From contig CANQXE010000014.1 in NCBI GenBank assembly GCA_947627725.1, forward strand, positions 1-64,000: a stretch of 64,000 nucleotides of DNA, given 5' to 3'. The stretch is from an uncultured Clostridia bacterium. GTDB lineage: Bacteria; Bacillota; Clostridia; Oscillospirales; Acutalibacteraceae. Position numbers and translations under genes: made by a program. The notes beneath the pieces are model-generated. The model made no database searches, had not been told where the DNA came from, and worked only from the letters and a program-made list of their open reading frames with translations. This document shows positions 26,413 through 35,490 of this stretch, one piece after another (positions within the stretch are counted from its first letter, which is position 1; every line of letters begins with the position of its first letter).

Positions 26413-27093
26413 TCAATCATCAATTACTTTTTCCAATTCATCTTTTCCGTTTTTATATGTTTGACTGACCTCTTGATATAAATTATTGTAAAACTCAATT
26501 GCCGCATGCTGTCTTTGCTTTGCAATTTCTTCTCCTCTTGCAGTATAAAAATTTGAATACACATTTTCTAATTTATATTTATATTCTTGAAAAAATGAAG
26601 AAAACGTATCATTTTCACCGTTTGAAACAAGCCCGTTTGGCAGTAAGGAATATATCGGTTCACAAACAATTCCTTTATAAATAAGTGTCCGCGCTATACC
26701 TAATGCTCCCGAAGCATCAAGTTTATCCGCATCAAATAAGATTTTTGCTTCAATACTTTGAGGGAGAGTATTTTTCCTATACCTATGTGTTAGAATGCAA
26801 CCAGCAACCTTTTGCGCATATGAACGTTCAAAGCCTTGCTTAAGCAGAAAATCATATGCTTTTTTACTTCCAACCTCAGCGTGGCACAAAGATGGATTTT
26901 CAAACTGTTCTTTCCTGCCTATATCATGCAGTAAGCATGCTCCTATTAAAACATCGTAATTGACATCCTTTTCTGTTTTTGCAATTTCCAATGCATTATA
27001 CAATACACGGTATATATGCTCTTTATCATGAGCACTGTCTTCCATACAAGACAGCATATATTTTTCAATAATAGCAAACGTATTTTTTGTCAT
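26413..27093 (-). CDS. HD-domain phosphohydrolase
   Basis: A 226-aa metal-dependent HD-superfamily protein. The ligands are visible as 'SAHDKEHIYRVL' (His), 'CLLHDIGRKEQF' (HD) and 'LFDADKLDASGALG' (Asp). The arrangement resembles YedJ/YpgQ-like nucleotide phosphohydrolases of about 220 aa. AAAGGG is 5 nt before the ATG. It sits between rlmD and the remnant of an RlmD-like gene, so it may have arrived with the event that destroyed that paralogue. Substrate not predictable. Confidence 0.85.
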   Translation of the reverse strand: MTKNTFAIIEKYMLSCMEDSAHDKEHIYRVLYNALEIAKTEKDVNYDVLIGACLLHDIGRKEQFENPSLCHAEVGSKKAYDFLLKQGFERSYAQKVAGCILTHRYRKNTLPQSIEAKILFDADKLDASGALGIARTLIYKGIVCEPIYSLLPNGLVSNGENDTFSSFFQEYKYKLENVYSNFYTARGEEIAKQRQHAAIEFYNNLYQEVSQTYKNGKDELEKVIDD

Positions 27094-27112
27094 ATTTTCC
27101 CTTTCTCATAAG

Positions 27113-28471
27113 TTAAAACTTTTTAAACACCAGCGCTACACATTCGACGTGCGGGGTACGGGGGAACATATCCACGGCAATTACCTTTTTTGTTTCATAT
27201 CCTTTTTCTTTGAGAATTGACAGATCTCTTGCAAGCGTTGCGCTGTCACAGGATACATAGACAATCTTTTTCGGAGAAAGCTCCTTAATTGTGTCAAGAA
27301 GTGATTTATCACAGCCCTTGCGCGGCGGGTCAAGGATAATAACATCGGGTTTAATACCCTGCTTTTTCAAAATCTCCGCGCCCTTTGGCGCATCCGCACA
27401 GATGAACTGTGCATTTGTAATGCCGTTCATTTTTGCATTTTCTTTTGCATTTTCAACAGCCTGAGGGATAATTTCAATTCCGACAAGCTGTTTGACGCTT
27501 TGAGCCATTGTAAGACCGATTGTGCCGACACCGCAGTAAAGGTCAAGCAGAACTTCATCTCCTGTAAGAGCCGCCAGCTCGCCTGCCTTTTTATAGAGCT
27601 TTTCGCACTGATTATGATTCACCTGATAAAAGGAGTCGGGTGAAATTAAAAATGTTTTTCCGAGAAGCTTATCCTTAATATTTTCACTGCCCCAGATAAT
27701 ATTTGTTTTCCTGCCTAAAATAACATTTGTTTTTTCCTTATTAATGTTGACAGCGACCGAAACCAGACCGTCAACCTTCTCTCTCAAAAGTGATACCAGC
27801 AGTTTGCTGTTAGGTATATTGTCTGCATGAATAACGGCGCACGCCATTATTTCGCCCGTGGCAAAGCCCTTTCTGAAATAGATATGGCGTAAAAGCCCCC
27901 TGCCGGTCCGCTCGTCATATGAAGTTATCTTTTCACTTTTAATCCATTCGGAAAAAGCCTTTAAACCCTGCTCAAATTCGGGCGGCTGCAATTTACAATC
28001 ATCACATGGAATGATCCTATGGCTCTTATACGCGTAAAATCCCGCATACATTTCCCCGTCGGAAATATTAACGGGATACTGCACCTTGTTCCTGTAATGC
28101 GTCAAATCATCCGCACCGATTATTTCGTCAACACTGACATCAATATGACCTATTCTTTCAAGCGCATCCTGCAATCTGCTTTTTTTATATTTAAGCTCTT
28201 CTTCATATGTCATATGACGAAAGGAGCAGCCGCCGCACTTTTTGGAATAAGGGCAGTCGCTTTCCGTCCTCTCGGGGCTCGGAGCAACTATTTTGTCAAT
28301 TATGCCGACGGCATAATTCTTTGACTTTTTAATAATATGCGCGATTATTCTGTCCTGTGGAACAGTACCTCTCACAAAAACGGCAAGTCCGTTGTATCTT
28401 CCGACTCCGCTGCCCTCAGAGGTCAGAGCGTCTATCGTTAATTCAATTTTGTCATTTTTTGACAGCTCCAC
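27113..28471 (-). CDS. rlmD: 23S rRNA (uracil-5-)-methyltransferase RlmD (RumA family)
   Basis: A 452-aa SAM-dependent RNA methyltransferase. An N-terminal TRAM domain (residues 1-60) is followed by the four-Cys [4Fe-4S] site 'CPYSKKCGGC' plus 'CDDC'. The SAM site 'LDLYCGVGTIGL', 'ILDPPRKGCD' and catalytic Cys 'VYVSCDSATLARD' are intact. In Gram-positives the family may act on 23S rRNA U1939 or U747, so exact target is unsure. The start is GTG at 28471 after GGTGA. A 14-codon relic of a related gene lies downstream. Confidence 0.92.
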   Translation of the reverse strand: MELSKNDKIELTIDALTSEGSGVGRYNGLAVFVRGTVPQDRIIAHIIKKSKNYAVGIIDKIVAPSPERTESDCPYSKKCGGCSFRHMTYEEELKYKKSRLQDALERIGHIDVSVDEIIGADDLTHYRNKVQYPVNISDGEMYAGFYAYKSHRIIPCDDCKLQPPEFEQGLKAFSEWIKSEKITSYDERTGRGLLRHIYFRKGFATGEIMACAVIHADNIPNSKLLVSLLREKVDGLVSVAVNINKEKTNVILGRKTNIIWGSENIKDKLLGKTFLISPDSFYQVNHNQCEKLYKKAGELAALTGDEVLLDLYCGVGTIGLTMAQSVKQLVGIEIIPQAVENAKENAKMNGITNAQFICADAPKGAEILKKQGIKPDVIILDPPRKGCDKSLLDTIKELSPKKIVYVSCDSATLARDLSILKEKGYETKKVIAVDMFPRTPHVECVALVFKKF

Positions 28472-28550
28472 TTAAATCACCGTTACATATAATTCAGCAT
28501 TTTATATAATAACACATATATTTAAAATAATAAAGAGAAAAATTAAAAAA

Positions 28551-28576
28551 GAACGGCTTGCAAACACAAGCCGTTC
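28551..28576 (-). terminator. Terminator of the GtrA-like gene operon
   Basis: GAACGGCTTG pairs perfectly with CAAGCCGTTC around a 6-nt loop; the minus strand continues with T6 and a T/A-rich tail, as for a rho-independent terminator. Confidence 0.9.
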
Positions 28577-28590
28577 TAAGTATTTCATAA

Positions 28591-29265
28591 TTAAGCTGCT
28601 TCCTCTTCGCCGTCCTTTTTCTTTTCCTTGAGAAGTACAAATTTTTCCATCGGGAAGAGAACGACCATCTGAACAAAACCGGCTGCAAGACTTGCTATTG
28701 TTCTCGCAAGACCGTTGAGCCATGCCCACGGAGCCTTTGCGATAATACCTACAAGCCAGCCCTGGAACCATGTTGAGAACAGGATAAGAGCTATCATAAG
28801 TACAATATATATTGCGAAATTATACCACGGAGCATCTGATTTGAATGTTGTCTTTTTATTCTGATAAAATCCGTATATATTAGCAATAAGATTTGAAAGG
28901 AAGAACGGGAGAAGATAACCCCATGTAACAATACCGCCGACAACAATGCCGTTTTCAATAACGCCGCCCAAATTTCCTGTGGCTGAGTCAACAACATACT
29001 TACCTACCTGCTCAATGCCCTTTGCCGTTGAAGCGTCAAAAATTACATTCGGGTCAAATATTCCCTGTAAGAACGCCGGAAGTGTAGCCGTAACTCTGTC
29101 AAAAATAAGAGGGAGTACGTTAGCAAGTACAAGCTGAATAATCGTTACAAGTCCTGAAACGACAAGAAACTTTATAAGCTGCCAAACCGTTTTAATAAAT
29201 GAACCCTTTTCCTCTGCGGCATTATCAATACCGCCGAGACTGATTTTTTTCTTTTCGTCTGCCAT
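28591..29265 (-). CDS. GtrA-like membrane protein
   Basis: A 224-aa membrane protein with a charged N-terminal 20 residues, four or five hydrophobic segments and an acidic-basic tail (KEKKKDGEEEAA). 'LIKFLVVSGLVTIIQLVLAN' and 'FFLSNLIANIYGFYQNKKTT' match the first and middle helices of the GtrA/DPMS family, which is linked to flipping of undecaprenyl-linked sugars. There is a longer loop than usual between helices 1 and 2. It lies 77 bp downstream of the phosphoesterase gene, probably in the same operon. Confidence 0.75.
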   Translation of the reverse strand: MADEKKKISLGGIDNAAEEKGSFIKTVWQLIKFLVVSGLVTIIQLVLANVLPLIFDRVTATLPAFLQGIFDPNVIFDASTAKGIEQVGKYVVDSATGNLGGVIENGIVVGGIVTWGYLLPFFLSNLIANIYGFYQNKKTTFKSDAPWYNFAIYIVLMIALILFSTWFQGWLVGIIAKAPWAWLNGLARTIASLAAGFVQMVVLFPMEKFVLLKEKKKDGEEEAA

Positions 29266-29342
29266 AAATTTTTCTCCTTAATTGAATAATAAAAGATTAC
29301 AAAATCATTATATCAGCTATTCTCTGTAATTTCAATAATTAT

Positions 29343-31007
29343 TTACAATAAGCCTAAAAAAGCGAATCCGGTAACAGTATGAATTATAGCCACAACAGCC
29401 CAAACAATAAGCGCAATAATGCCGGCAACAACCGCTAAAAGAAGAATTACCACAAGAACAAGGATTAAAAGAATAAGAGGACCTTTCTTGCTCTTTTTGA
29501 CAGGGTCATTGAATTTTTTCTCCTCTTTTTCAGGTGCGGGGTTATTTTCGTCATAAATCGGATAAATCGGGAGAGTTGCCTCTGCGTCACAATAGCCCGG
29601 ATTCCAGAGAAGCGGCTCTACAAGCGCGCGTACTGTTGTTGCGCCCTTGAGAATTTTACCGAGTTTTAAATGAATTGTATTAAGGAAAGAATCAATTATA
29701 TTGAGAAAACCGCAGGTAAGCTTATATTCTCTTGTATCGGGACCGTACGGCGAATCACCGCAATAAAGATTCTGGATAAGCTCAAGAATAAAATCAACAA
29801 CTCTGTTGTCCGCGATATCCGCAATATCCGCCTTTTTAAGCCCGCTTTCCTTTTTGCAAAGTCTCCAGATTTTCTTGAATGTGAGCTTATTGAGCCACTT
29901 TCCGACAGGCTTGATAATCCACGCAAGCTTTTTAACCTTTTCACCGGGAATTGAAAATGCCGGCGTCATTTCCGCGAGGCGGTCTATATCATTACCCATT
30001 GCCCGGATAACCTCAGCAATCATACCGAAGAAAAAGCCTTTCATATATTCGTCAAAAGGCTTGCCGTTCGTATCAAGTCCGGGAACATCTTTAATCATTA
30101 TTGTTTCAACGTCTATCTTCGCATTTTTCGGGTCGAAGGTTACGTTGCGCATTGCCGGAGGACAGCCTATCATCGCTCCGCAGGCAATATCATAAAATAC
30201 GTTGCCTTTTTTTGATGTTATGTAACTAATATCGTGGATATGCGTATGACCCGTAAGCATACAATGAAGTCCCGCGTCGGCGAAAATTTCTCTCGTTGTT
30301 TCGTGATTTCTCTGCATATCGCCCTTACCGATAATAGCATAGAATGGCGACGGAGCAATCATCGGGTGGTGGGTCATAGCAATTACATACTGGTCATTTT
30401 CCTGAGCGTCCTTTAACTGCTCAAGAATCCATTTCATACAATCGTCGGAATATCCCGAACCCCGCTCGCCCTCGGGCTTGAAGTTTGTATCGTCATTAAG
30501 CGCGAAAAGGCGGTAGCCCGGCGCAAGCTGAACAACATAGCTCATTGACTCTCTGTGCTGTGCAATTGCCTCATTAGGACCGAATTCATAGTACATATCC
30601 CACAAATCCTGTCTGTCCTCTATAGCAGGCACGTCAATTTCATTATCACCGACATAACCCTTTGCAATACCTCCGCCACGGAAGTCATGAGTAGCTGTTA
30701 TTACATATACTCTTTTTCCCCTTTTTTTGAGGTCACGGAGCATTTCTATAAACTCCTTGTGTGACTCAATTTCGCCGTCACGTGTTGTATCGCCCGCAAG
30801 AACTACAATATCGGTTGACGTATCCTCGCAAAGCATATCAAAACCTGCCTTAATAACAAGGTCGGTATCCTTGATAACTTTCTGCGACTTTGACTCAGCC
30901 TTTTCGTATGCTTTACCCTCAGTGCCGATTTTCCGTGAATAATAATGAGTATCCGTAATAAACTGAATTTTTAAGGGCTCATTATTCCTTCCATAAATTT
31001 TCCCCAT
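29343..31007 (-). CDS. Membrane-anchored metallophosphoesterase
   Basis: A 554-aa protein. Residues 10-300 are a calcineurin-like phosphoesterase with 'FITDTHYYSR' (DxH), 'VVLAGDTTRDG' (GD), 'VITATHDFR', 'AMTHHPM' and 'TGHTHIHD'. The usual GNH(D/E) motif is 'ATHD', so the Asn metal ligand is replaced. A helical region follows, then a hydrophobic C-terminal segment (residues about 505-550) that should anchor it in the membrane. GAGGG is 8 nt upstream and the gene follows the glycoside hydrolase stop by 1 nt, so the two are translationally coupled. Substrate unknown. Confidence 0.85.
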   Translation of the reverse strand: MGKIYGRNNEPLKIQFITDTHYYSRKIGTEGKAYEKAESKSQKVIKDTDLVIKAGFDMLCEDTSTDIVVLAGDTTRDGEIESHKEFIEMLRDLKKRGKRVYVITATHDFRGGGIAKGYVGDNEIDVPAIEDRQDLWDMYYEFGPNEAIAQHRESMSYVVQLAPGYRLFALNDDTNFKPEGERGSGYSDDCMKWILEQLKDAQENDQYVIAMTHHPMIAPSPFYAIIGKGDMQRNHETTREIFADAGLHCMLTGHTHIHDISYITSKKGNVFYDIACGAMIGCPPAMRNVTFDPKNAKIDVETIMIKDVPGLDTNGKPFDEYMKGFFFGMIAEVIRAMGNDIDRLAEMTPAFSIPGEKVKKLAWIIKPVGKWLNKLTFKKIWRLCKKESGLKKADIADIADNRVVDFILELIQNLYCGDSPYGPDTREYKLTCGFLNIIDSFLNTIHLKLGKILKGATTVRALVEPLLWNPGYCDAEATLPIYPIYDENNPAPEKEEKKFNDPVKKSKKGPLILLILVLVVILLLAVVAGIIALIVWAVVAIIHTVTGFAFLGLL

Positions 31008-31008
31008 T

Positions 31009-33708
31009 TTACTTACCCTCTTTTTCTATGATTTCAAGGACGCCCGACTTAACACCCACCTCGAATGTAAACTCAAGCGAGCCTTTGTTTCTTTCGTTAA
31101 ACTGAACTTCATTACCGTCAAGAAATGCCGTATATTCAGCTTTATCGGACAGAGTAACTATAATTGTATACCTCTCGTTCTCACCGAAATATTTAAACGA
31201 AATCTCCGCGCTTTTATCCGTCGTTTTCTGATAATCAGTCCAGATATCAAAGCCTGTTGTAACAGTCTGAGGCTTAAAATACGCGTTTGCCCAAATACAA
31301 ATCGGAGCGGAAAGTCCGCCGAAATTATGAAACCAGCCGCCGCGCCTTGTCGCAATACCGAAGCACTCATATGTGTAATAGGAAAAATCCGTCTCCTCCT
31401 TCCACATATCAAGCGCCCGCTTTGCAATTTCATAAGCAAAATCAGCATCGCCGTTATCAAGCATTGTTTTCCAGATAAACCATTGATGGCTCATCCAAAC
31501 ATTGCCATTCCAGTAGCCGTCGTCAATGTAATATGACGCTGACATATCAACGGCTGATATACCCGCCCGTGACCACATTTCATCAGGATTTTTGATATGC
31601 TCCATTATTCTTTTTTTTCGTTCGCCTTTGACAGCCCCTGCGACAATAGGATAGATTCCGTCCATACCCTTATTCCAGTTTTCACCATCATCGGTTTTCA
31701 TAATGCCCGTCACATTTCCGTGCCTGTCATAGAGCGTATAACCGAAATAACCGCTTTCCTCGTCCCAGGCAAGCTCATTGAGCGCATTTGTTGAATATTC
31801 AATATCAGCGTCATACACCTTTATATCCTCAAGCCTGCCGAGAGAATGCGCTACCATTTTCATAATCTTGCCTGCCCGAATAATCTGAGCGGTGGAAAGA
31901 CAAGGGCATGTATACTCCTCTGCTTTATTCGCAATCATTTCCATTTGCGCAGGGTAATCGTCCATACCGCAGTGCGAATACCAGTAATCGTATGTGGTTA
32001 AAAGTCCGTTATTGAACTTCGCACAGGTTGAGGCATAACATCTGCCCCTCAAAAACTCATAATAAATCTTCGCTTTTTCATAAAGAAAGGCGATTTTTTC
32101 CTTGTCCTCCGTCCTTTTTAAAAGCTCAAGATATTCCGCAAACTGGGTTGGGACAAGCGAGCCGTGAAGCAGAAAAGCAAAATCCTTATTTGTATCATCA
32201 CAAAGATACATATCAAGCGCATACTGACAAAGCTCCTTTGAAAATTCAAGAAGCCCCATACCGATAAAACCGCTGTCCCACGTATAAAAGCTGTCCCACC
32301 TCTTGCCCGGTGTGTGGTGAATTACGTTTTCACCGTGGCGGTAAACAGGATAAACAACATTCGTCAGTAGTGTAGCTTTGAGAATTTCAGCAGAAAGGGT
32401 ATATTTTTTACCGGCTTCATTAAACTCTGTTACAGCCTTATCCGTCTTTGCGTTTTCATAAATGCTTTCATATTCTTTATATGAAAGCGGTTCAAAAGCC
32501 TCATTAGATAAAACCACATATTCAACATGCGAGGTATTCGGCTTAAGAAATATTGACTTAATCAGCGTATTGTGAAAAAAGCCTTTGTCGCTTGTCTTTC
32601 TTTGAAATGAGTTGGAAAAGGTTTCCCGCAAATCATCATATGTCGGGTCACCATTTGACAGGCGGTTTATGAGTGCGTCCTCAAGCGAGCCTGACTTCAG
32701 GCTTCGCTCCCTTGTATTTTTATTATGAGTAAGAATATAAAACGGCTTTTCAACTCCGCCGTATTTAAGAGCGGTTCTGTGACCGTTCTCCGTTTTTTCT
32801 GTTTTTATTTCGGGTACATATGGAAACGGCACCTTTTCAACAGTAAGCTTACTTTTGTCCGATTCTTCAATCACAGCAAGAAAATCAAGCTCAATTCCTG
32901 CCGTACCTGAGCTTTCAAGTGTAAACTCATCCATATACGGGATATAAGCAAAGGCAAGCTCATTACTGTTTTTGAAAACTGTTTTCCTGCCGTTCATATC
33001 AAATACGGCATCACCGTCTGTAACGGTCCTGTATCTTACCCCAATAACAGGATTTTCAAACCCGTCTGCCTTGAATTTATATGCTACCTTATCTCCCTTT
33101 TCACAACCGAACGGTTTAAGCTTCAGAAAGTGAACATGAGCATTACCGCATCTGTCGCCAAGTCCCTTTCCGAGATAAAAATCCTTATCGGCAAACATTC
33201 CCTTAAACATGCCGTCGGGATTTTCCTCATCCCACGGACGTGCTGTTTTATATGAATAGCTTTCATAGTCGTTAGCCGTTTTTAAAAGACATTTTTTCGG
33301 CGTATTAACCTTTATATAGGTCGGATACGGGAATTCAAGCGCGCCGAAAACATTTAATATACAGTTTTGCGTGAGATGAGTATTATTAAAAAACTCGCAC
33401 CGCATTAAATAGGAATTGCTTTTTATTTTGGAGAAAGAAACATCGGCATATACCTTGTCCTTCCACATAAGCTCATATCTGTAAGAAAAAAAAGTGTAAT
33501 CACTTTTACAGCTCCACAAATGGTAACCGGACGGGACTGTCACATTCGGTACAGGGGTTGCGCTGTTCCAGAGAGTGGGATGAACTGAAAAATCAAATCT
33601 TGCTCCGACATCTTTGAATTCATCAATAATCTTTGAAATCCCCATATATTTTTTAGAATAAGGTCCCCATTCGGGCATTATTATTTTATCTTGTGAAGTT
33701 TTAATCAT
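31009..33708 (-). CDS. Glycoside hydrolase with (alpha/alpha)6 barrel (GH63/MGH-like)
   Basis: A 899-aa intracellular protein without signal peptide. The N-terminal ~400 residues are beta-rich; residues about 450-830 form an alpha-toroid domain with 'GKRWDSFYTWDSGFIGMG' (acid region) and 'DGYWNGNVWMSHQWF', 'GGWFHNFGGLSAPICIW', hallmarks of GH63/mannosylglycerate-hydrolase-like and trehalase-like enzymes. It probably cleaves an alpha-linked oligosaccharide. The ATG at 33708 follows AGAGGA; the track TTG start one codon earlier is unnecessary. First gene of an operon with the phosphoesterase and GtrA-like genes. Confidence 0.8.
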   Translation of the reverse strand: MIKTSQDKIIMPEWGPYSKKYMGISKIIDEFKDVGARFDFSVHPTLWNSATPVPNVTVPSGYHLWSCKSDYTFFSYRYELMWKDKVYADVSFSKIKSNSYLMRCEFFNNTHLTQNCILNVFGALEFPYPTYIKVNTPKKCLLKTANDYESYSYKTARPWDEENPDGMFKGMFADKDFYLGKGLGDRCGNAHVHFLKLKPFGCEKGDKVAYKFKADGFENPVIGVRYRTVTDGDAVFDMNGRKTVFKNSNELAFAYIPYMDEFTLESSGTAGIELDFLAVIEESDKSKLTVEKVPFPYVPEIKTEKTENGHRTALKYGGVEKPFYILTHNKNTRERSLKSGSLEDALINRLSNGDPTYDDLRETFSNSFQRKTSDKGFFHNTLIKSIFLKPNTSHVEYVVLSNEAFEPLSYKEYESIYENAKTDKAVTEFNEAGKKYTLSAEILKATLLTNVVYPVYRHGENVIHHTPGKRWDSFYTWDSGFIGMGLLEFSKELCQYALDMYLCDDTNKDFAFLLHGSLVPTQFAEYLELLKRTEDKEKIAFLYEKAKIYYEFLRGRCYASTCAKFNNGLLTTYDYWYSHCGMDDYPAQMEMIANKAEEYTCPCLSTAQIIRAGKIMKMVAHSLGRLEDIKVYDADIEYSTNALNELAWDEESGYFGYTLYDRHGNVTGIMKTDDGENWNKGMDGIYPIVAGAVKGERKKRIMEHIKNPDEMWSRAGISAVDMSASYYIDDGYWNGNVWMSHQWFIWKTMLDNGDADFAYEIAKRALDMWKEETDFSYYTYECFGIATRRGGWFHNFGGLSAPICIWANAYFKPQTVTTGFDIWTDYQKTTDKSAEISFKYFGENERYTIIVTLSDKAEYTAFLDGNEVQFNERNKGSLEFTFEVGVKSGVLEIIEKEGK

Positions 33709-33743
33709 CAATCGTTCCTCTGTGCCAAAATTCAGTATAATTC

Positions 33744-33772
33744 ATTATCTAACTTTTACATTATTTTGTCAA
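33744..33772 (-). promoter_or_regulatory. Sigma-A promoter of the glycoside hydrolase operon
   Basis: Minus strand: TTGACA, 17-nt spacer, GATAAT, about 35 nt upstream of the start codon. Its -35 region is one arm of an inverted repeat (TTTTGTCAATA / TATTGACAAAA) whose other arm holds the -35 of the divergent wzz-like promoter. Confidence 0.8.
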
Positions 33773-33792
33773 TAGAATAAATAAAACTATTA

Positions 33793-33821
33793 TTGACAAA
33801 AACAATAATATAAAGTAATAT
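33793..33821 (+). promoter_or_regulatory. Sigma-A promoter of the Wzz/BY-kinase/phosphatase operon
   Basis: TTGACA, 17-nt spacer, TAATAT on the plus strand, about 40 nt before the start codon at 33864. Divergent from the glycoside hydrolase promoter. Confidence 0.75.
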
Positions 33822-33863
33822 ATATGATAATTAAATCATAATTTTGAAAGATGGAGAAAAAAC

Positions 33864-34625
33864 ATGAATATTGATGCAAATGTACAGAAAATTATTACCC
33901 TTTTAATAAAAAAATGGAAAATAATTATTTTGTTTGCACTTATAGGAACTCTTCTTGCGTATGTTTACACCGCTAATTTCACAACCCTGACCTATTCTTC
34001 AAACGTTGAATTTTTAGCATATGCGCAGGATTCACAGCAGGAGCTTTCAGATTCAACGGCAGCCGCACAGCAGGTAAGCAATACAAGCCGGATGAATTAT
34101 GCTATTAAAATGCTTGATACCTACATTGAGCTTTTTAAAACAAATGAATTCAATCAGGCTGTCGCAAACGATTTAAACGACAGCTATAACACCTCATACA
34201 CCATAGGGCAGATAAAAAATGCTGTTATATATGAAGAGGTTGAAGGCACTGCTATGTTTAAGGTGACGGTAACAACGACAAACGCGGATATGTCATACCA
34301 AATCGCAAATCAGCTTGAAAAAAGTATTCCCGAGAAAATGAAAGCTACAAACAACGGTCTTGTTCAGGCTTCGGTAGAGGACACTGCTCTTAAAGCAAGC
34401 ACATCGGAAAGTCTCGGTTATCCTAAAAAATGCCTGTTGGGATTTGCGGTAGGCGCAGTTCTTGCCGCCGCATATATTATTCTGCGTGATTTGCTTGATG
34501 TTCGTATTAAAGGTAACGACAACCTCAGCGAACGCTACGGAATACCGGTACTCGGAGCAATACCCGAATTTGAGCTGAAAACATCTAACAGCAAAAATAC
34601 AGACAAGAAGGGAGCTAAACAATAA
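33864..34625 (+). CDS. Wzz/YveK-type chain-length regulator (BY-kinase transmembrane activator)
   Basis: A 253-aa polysaccharide copolymerase-type protein. Two membrane segments (residues about 18-36 and 190-206) enclose an extracellular helical domain, the architecture of CapA/CpsC/YveK proteins. These set chain length of capsule or exopolysaccharide and activate a separate tyrosine kinase. The C-terminal cytoplasmic tail 'ERYGIPVLGAIPEFELKTSN' is the usual kinase-contacting region. The start follows GATGGAG. Its stop overlaps the next start (TAATG), giving tight coupling. Confidence 0.9.
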   Translation: MNIDANVQKIITLLIKKWKIIILFALIGTLLAYVYTANFTTLTYSSNVEFLAYAQDSQQELSDSTAAAQQVSNTSRMNYAIKMLDTYIELFKTNEFNQAVANDLNDSYNTSYTIGQIKNAVIYEEVEGTAMFKVTVTTTNADMSYQIANQLEKSIPEKMKATNNGLVQASVEDTALKASTSESLGYPKKCLLGFAVGAVLAAAYIILRDLLDVRIKGNDNLSERYGIPVLGAIPEFELKTSNSKNTDKKGAKQ

Positions 34626-35473
34626 TGGCTAATAAGAAAAAGGATTCAACATCGGCAACATCCCGTTATCTTCTTGAAAAAGCCCCTATTCAGCCGTCAT
34701 TGAAATTCAGAATTGAGGAATCATATAAAACCATCCGTGCAAATATTATGTTTTCGGTAATGAAAAAGGGCTGCAAAATTATAGTCGTCACCTCTTCTGT
34801 TCCGAATGAAGGAAAAACCACAACAACGGTTAATTTAGCCGTAAGTATTTCACAGGCTGACCAAAGAGTTCTTCTGATTGACGGAGACCTCAGAAAACCT
34901 AAGGTTCATAGCTACTTTTCTATTGCAAGCTCTCCCGGACTTACAAATTATCTCGGCGATAAAATTTCAGGAAAACGATCTGCCGATTTATTCAGCGTTA
35001 TACATCCTACGGAATATGAAAATCTCTGTGTACTGTGTTCAGGTACAATTCCTCCAAATCCTGCAGAGCTTTTAGGCTCTGAAATTATGGCGGAGTTTCT
35101 TGATGACGTAAGCAACGACTTTGATTATATTATTATCGACACACCTCCCGTTAATGTCGTATCCGACTCTCTTCCTCTTATCAGGGAATCCGACGGCGTT
35201 GTCCTTGTTGTACGCTCTAACCAGTCAACGCATCCTGAGCTTCAGAAAGCACTTTCGGCGCTTGAATTTATTGACGCTAAAATTTTGGGCTTTGTCGTTA
35301 ACTTTGTTGAATCAAAAGCAGGCAGAGGAAAATATTCATATAAATACGGAAAATACGGCAAGTACGGTAAGTACGGATACAGCTCTTACGGTGGATATGG
35401 ATATGGATACGGTTACGGATATTATGATTCCTATGGCAACAATAAGTACGATACCAACAGCAGTCAGAGATAA
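34625..35473 (+). CDS. Bacterial tyrosine kinase (CpsD/YwqD type) with Tyr/Gly-rich tail
   Basis: A 282-aa cytoplasmic BY-kinase. Walker A 'VTSSVPNEGKTTTTVNLAVS', Walker A' 'VLLIDGDLRKP' and Walker B 'DYIIIDTPPVN' are intact, and 'SLKFRIEESYKTIRANI' is the N-terminal oligomerisation segment. After residue ~235 comes an extraordinary autophosphorylation tail with 16 Tyr in about 45 residues ('YGKYGKYGKYGYSSYGGY'), much richer than the usual 4-7 Tyr cluster. It controls polysaccharide export with the Wzz-like partner upstream and the PHP phosphatase downstream. Confidence 0.93.
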   Translation: MANKKKDSTSATSRYLLEKAPIQPSLKFRIEESYKTIRANIMFSVMKKGCKIIVVTSSVPNEGKTTTTVNLAVSISQADQRVLLIDGDLRKPKVHSYFSIASSPGLTNYLGDKISGKRSADLFSVIHPTEYENLCVLCSGTIPPNPAELLGSEIMAEFLDDVSNDFDYIIIDTPPVNVVSDSLPLIRESDGVVLVVRSNQSTHPELQKALSALEFIDAKILGFVVNFVESKAGRGKYSYKYGKYGKYGKYGYSSYGGYGYGYGYGYYDSYGNNKYDTNSSQR

Positions 35474-35490
35474 TAAGGAGTGTTTTTACA

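Noticed and set aside
35335-35420. Short tandem AAATACGG/TAYGG-type repeats as a possible CRISPR or VNTR array
   Set aside because: The units are 6-9 bp without spacers and encode the GKY/GY tail; not CRISPR. No other array was seen in the window.
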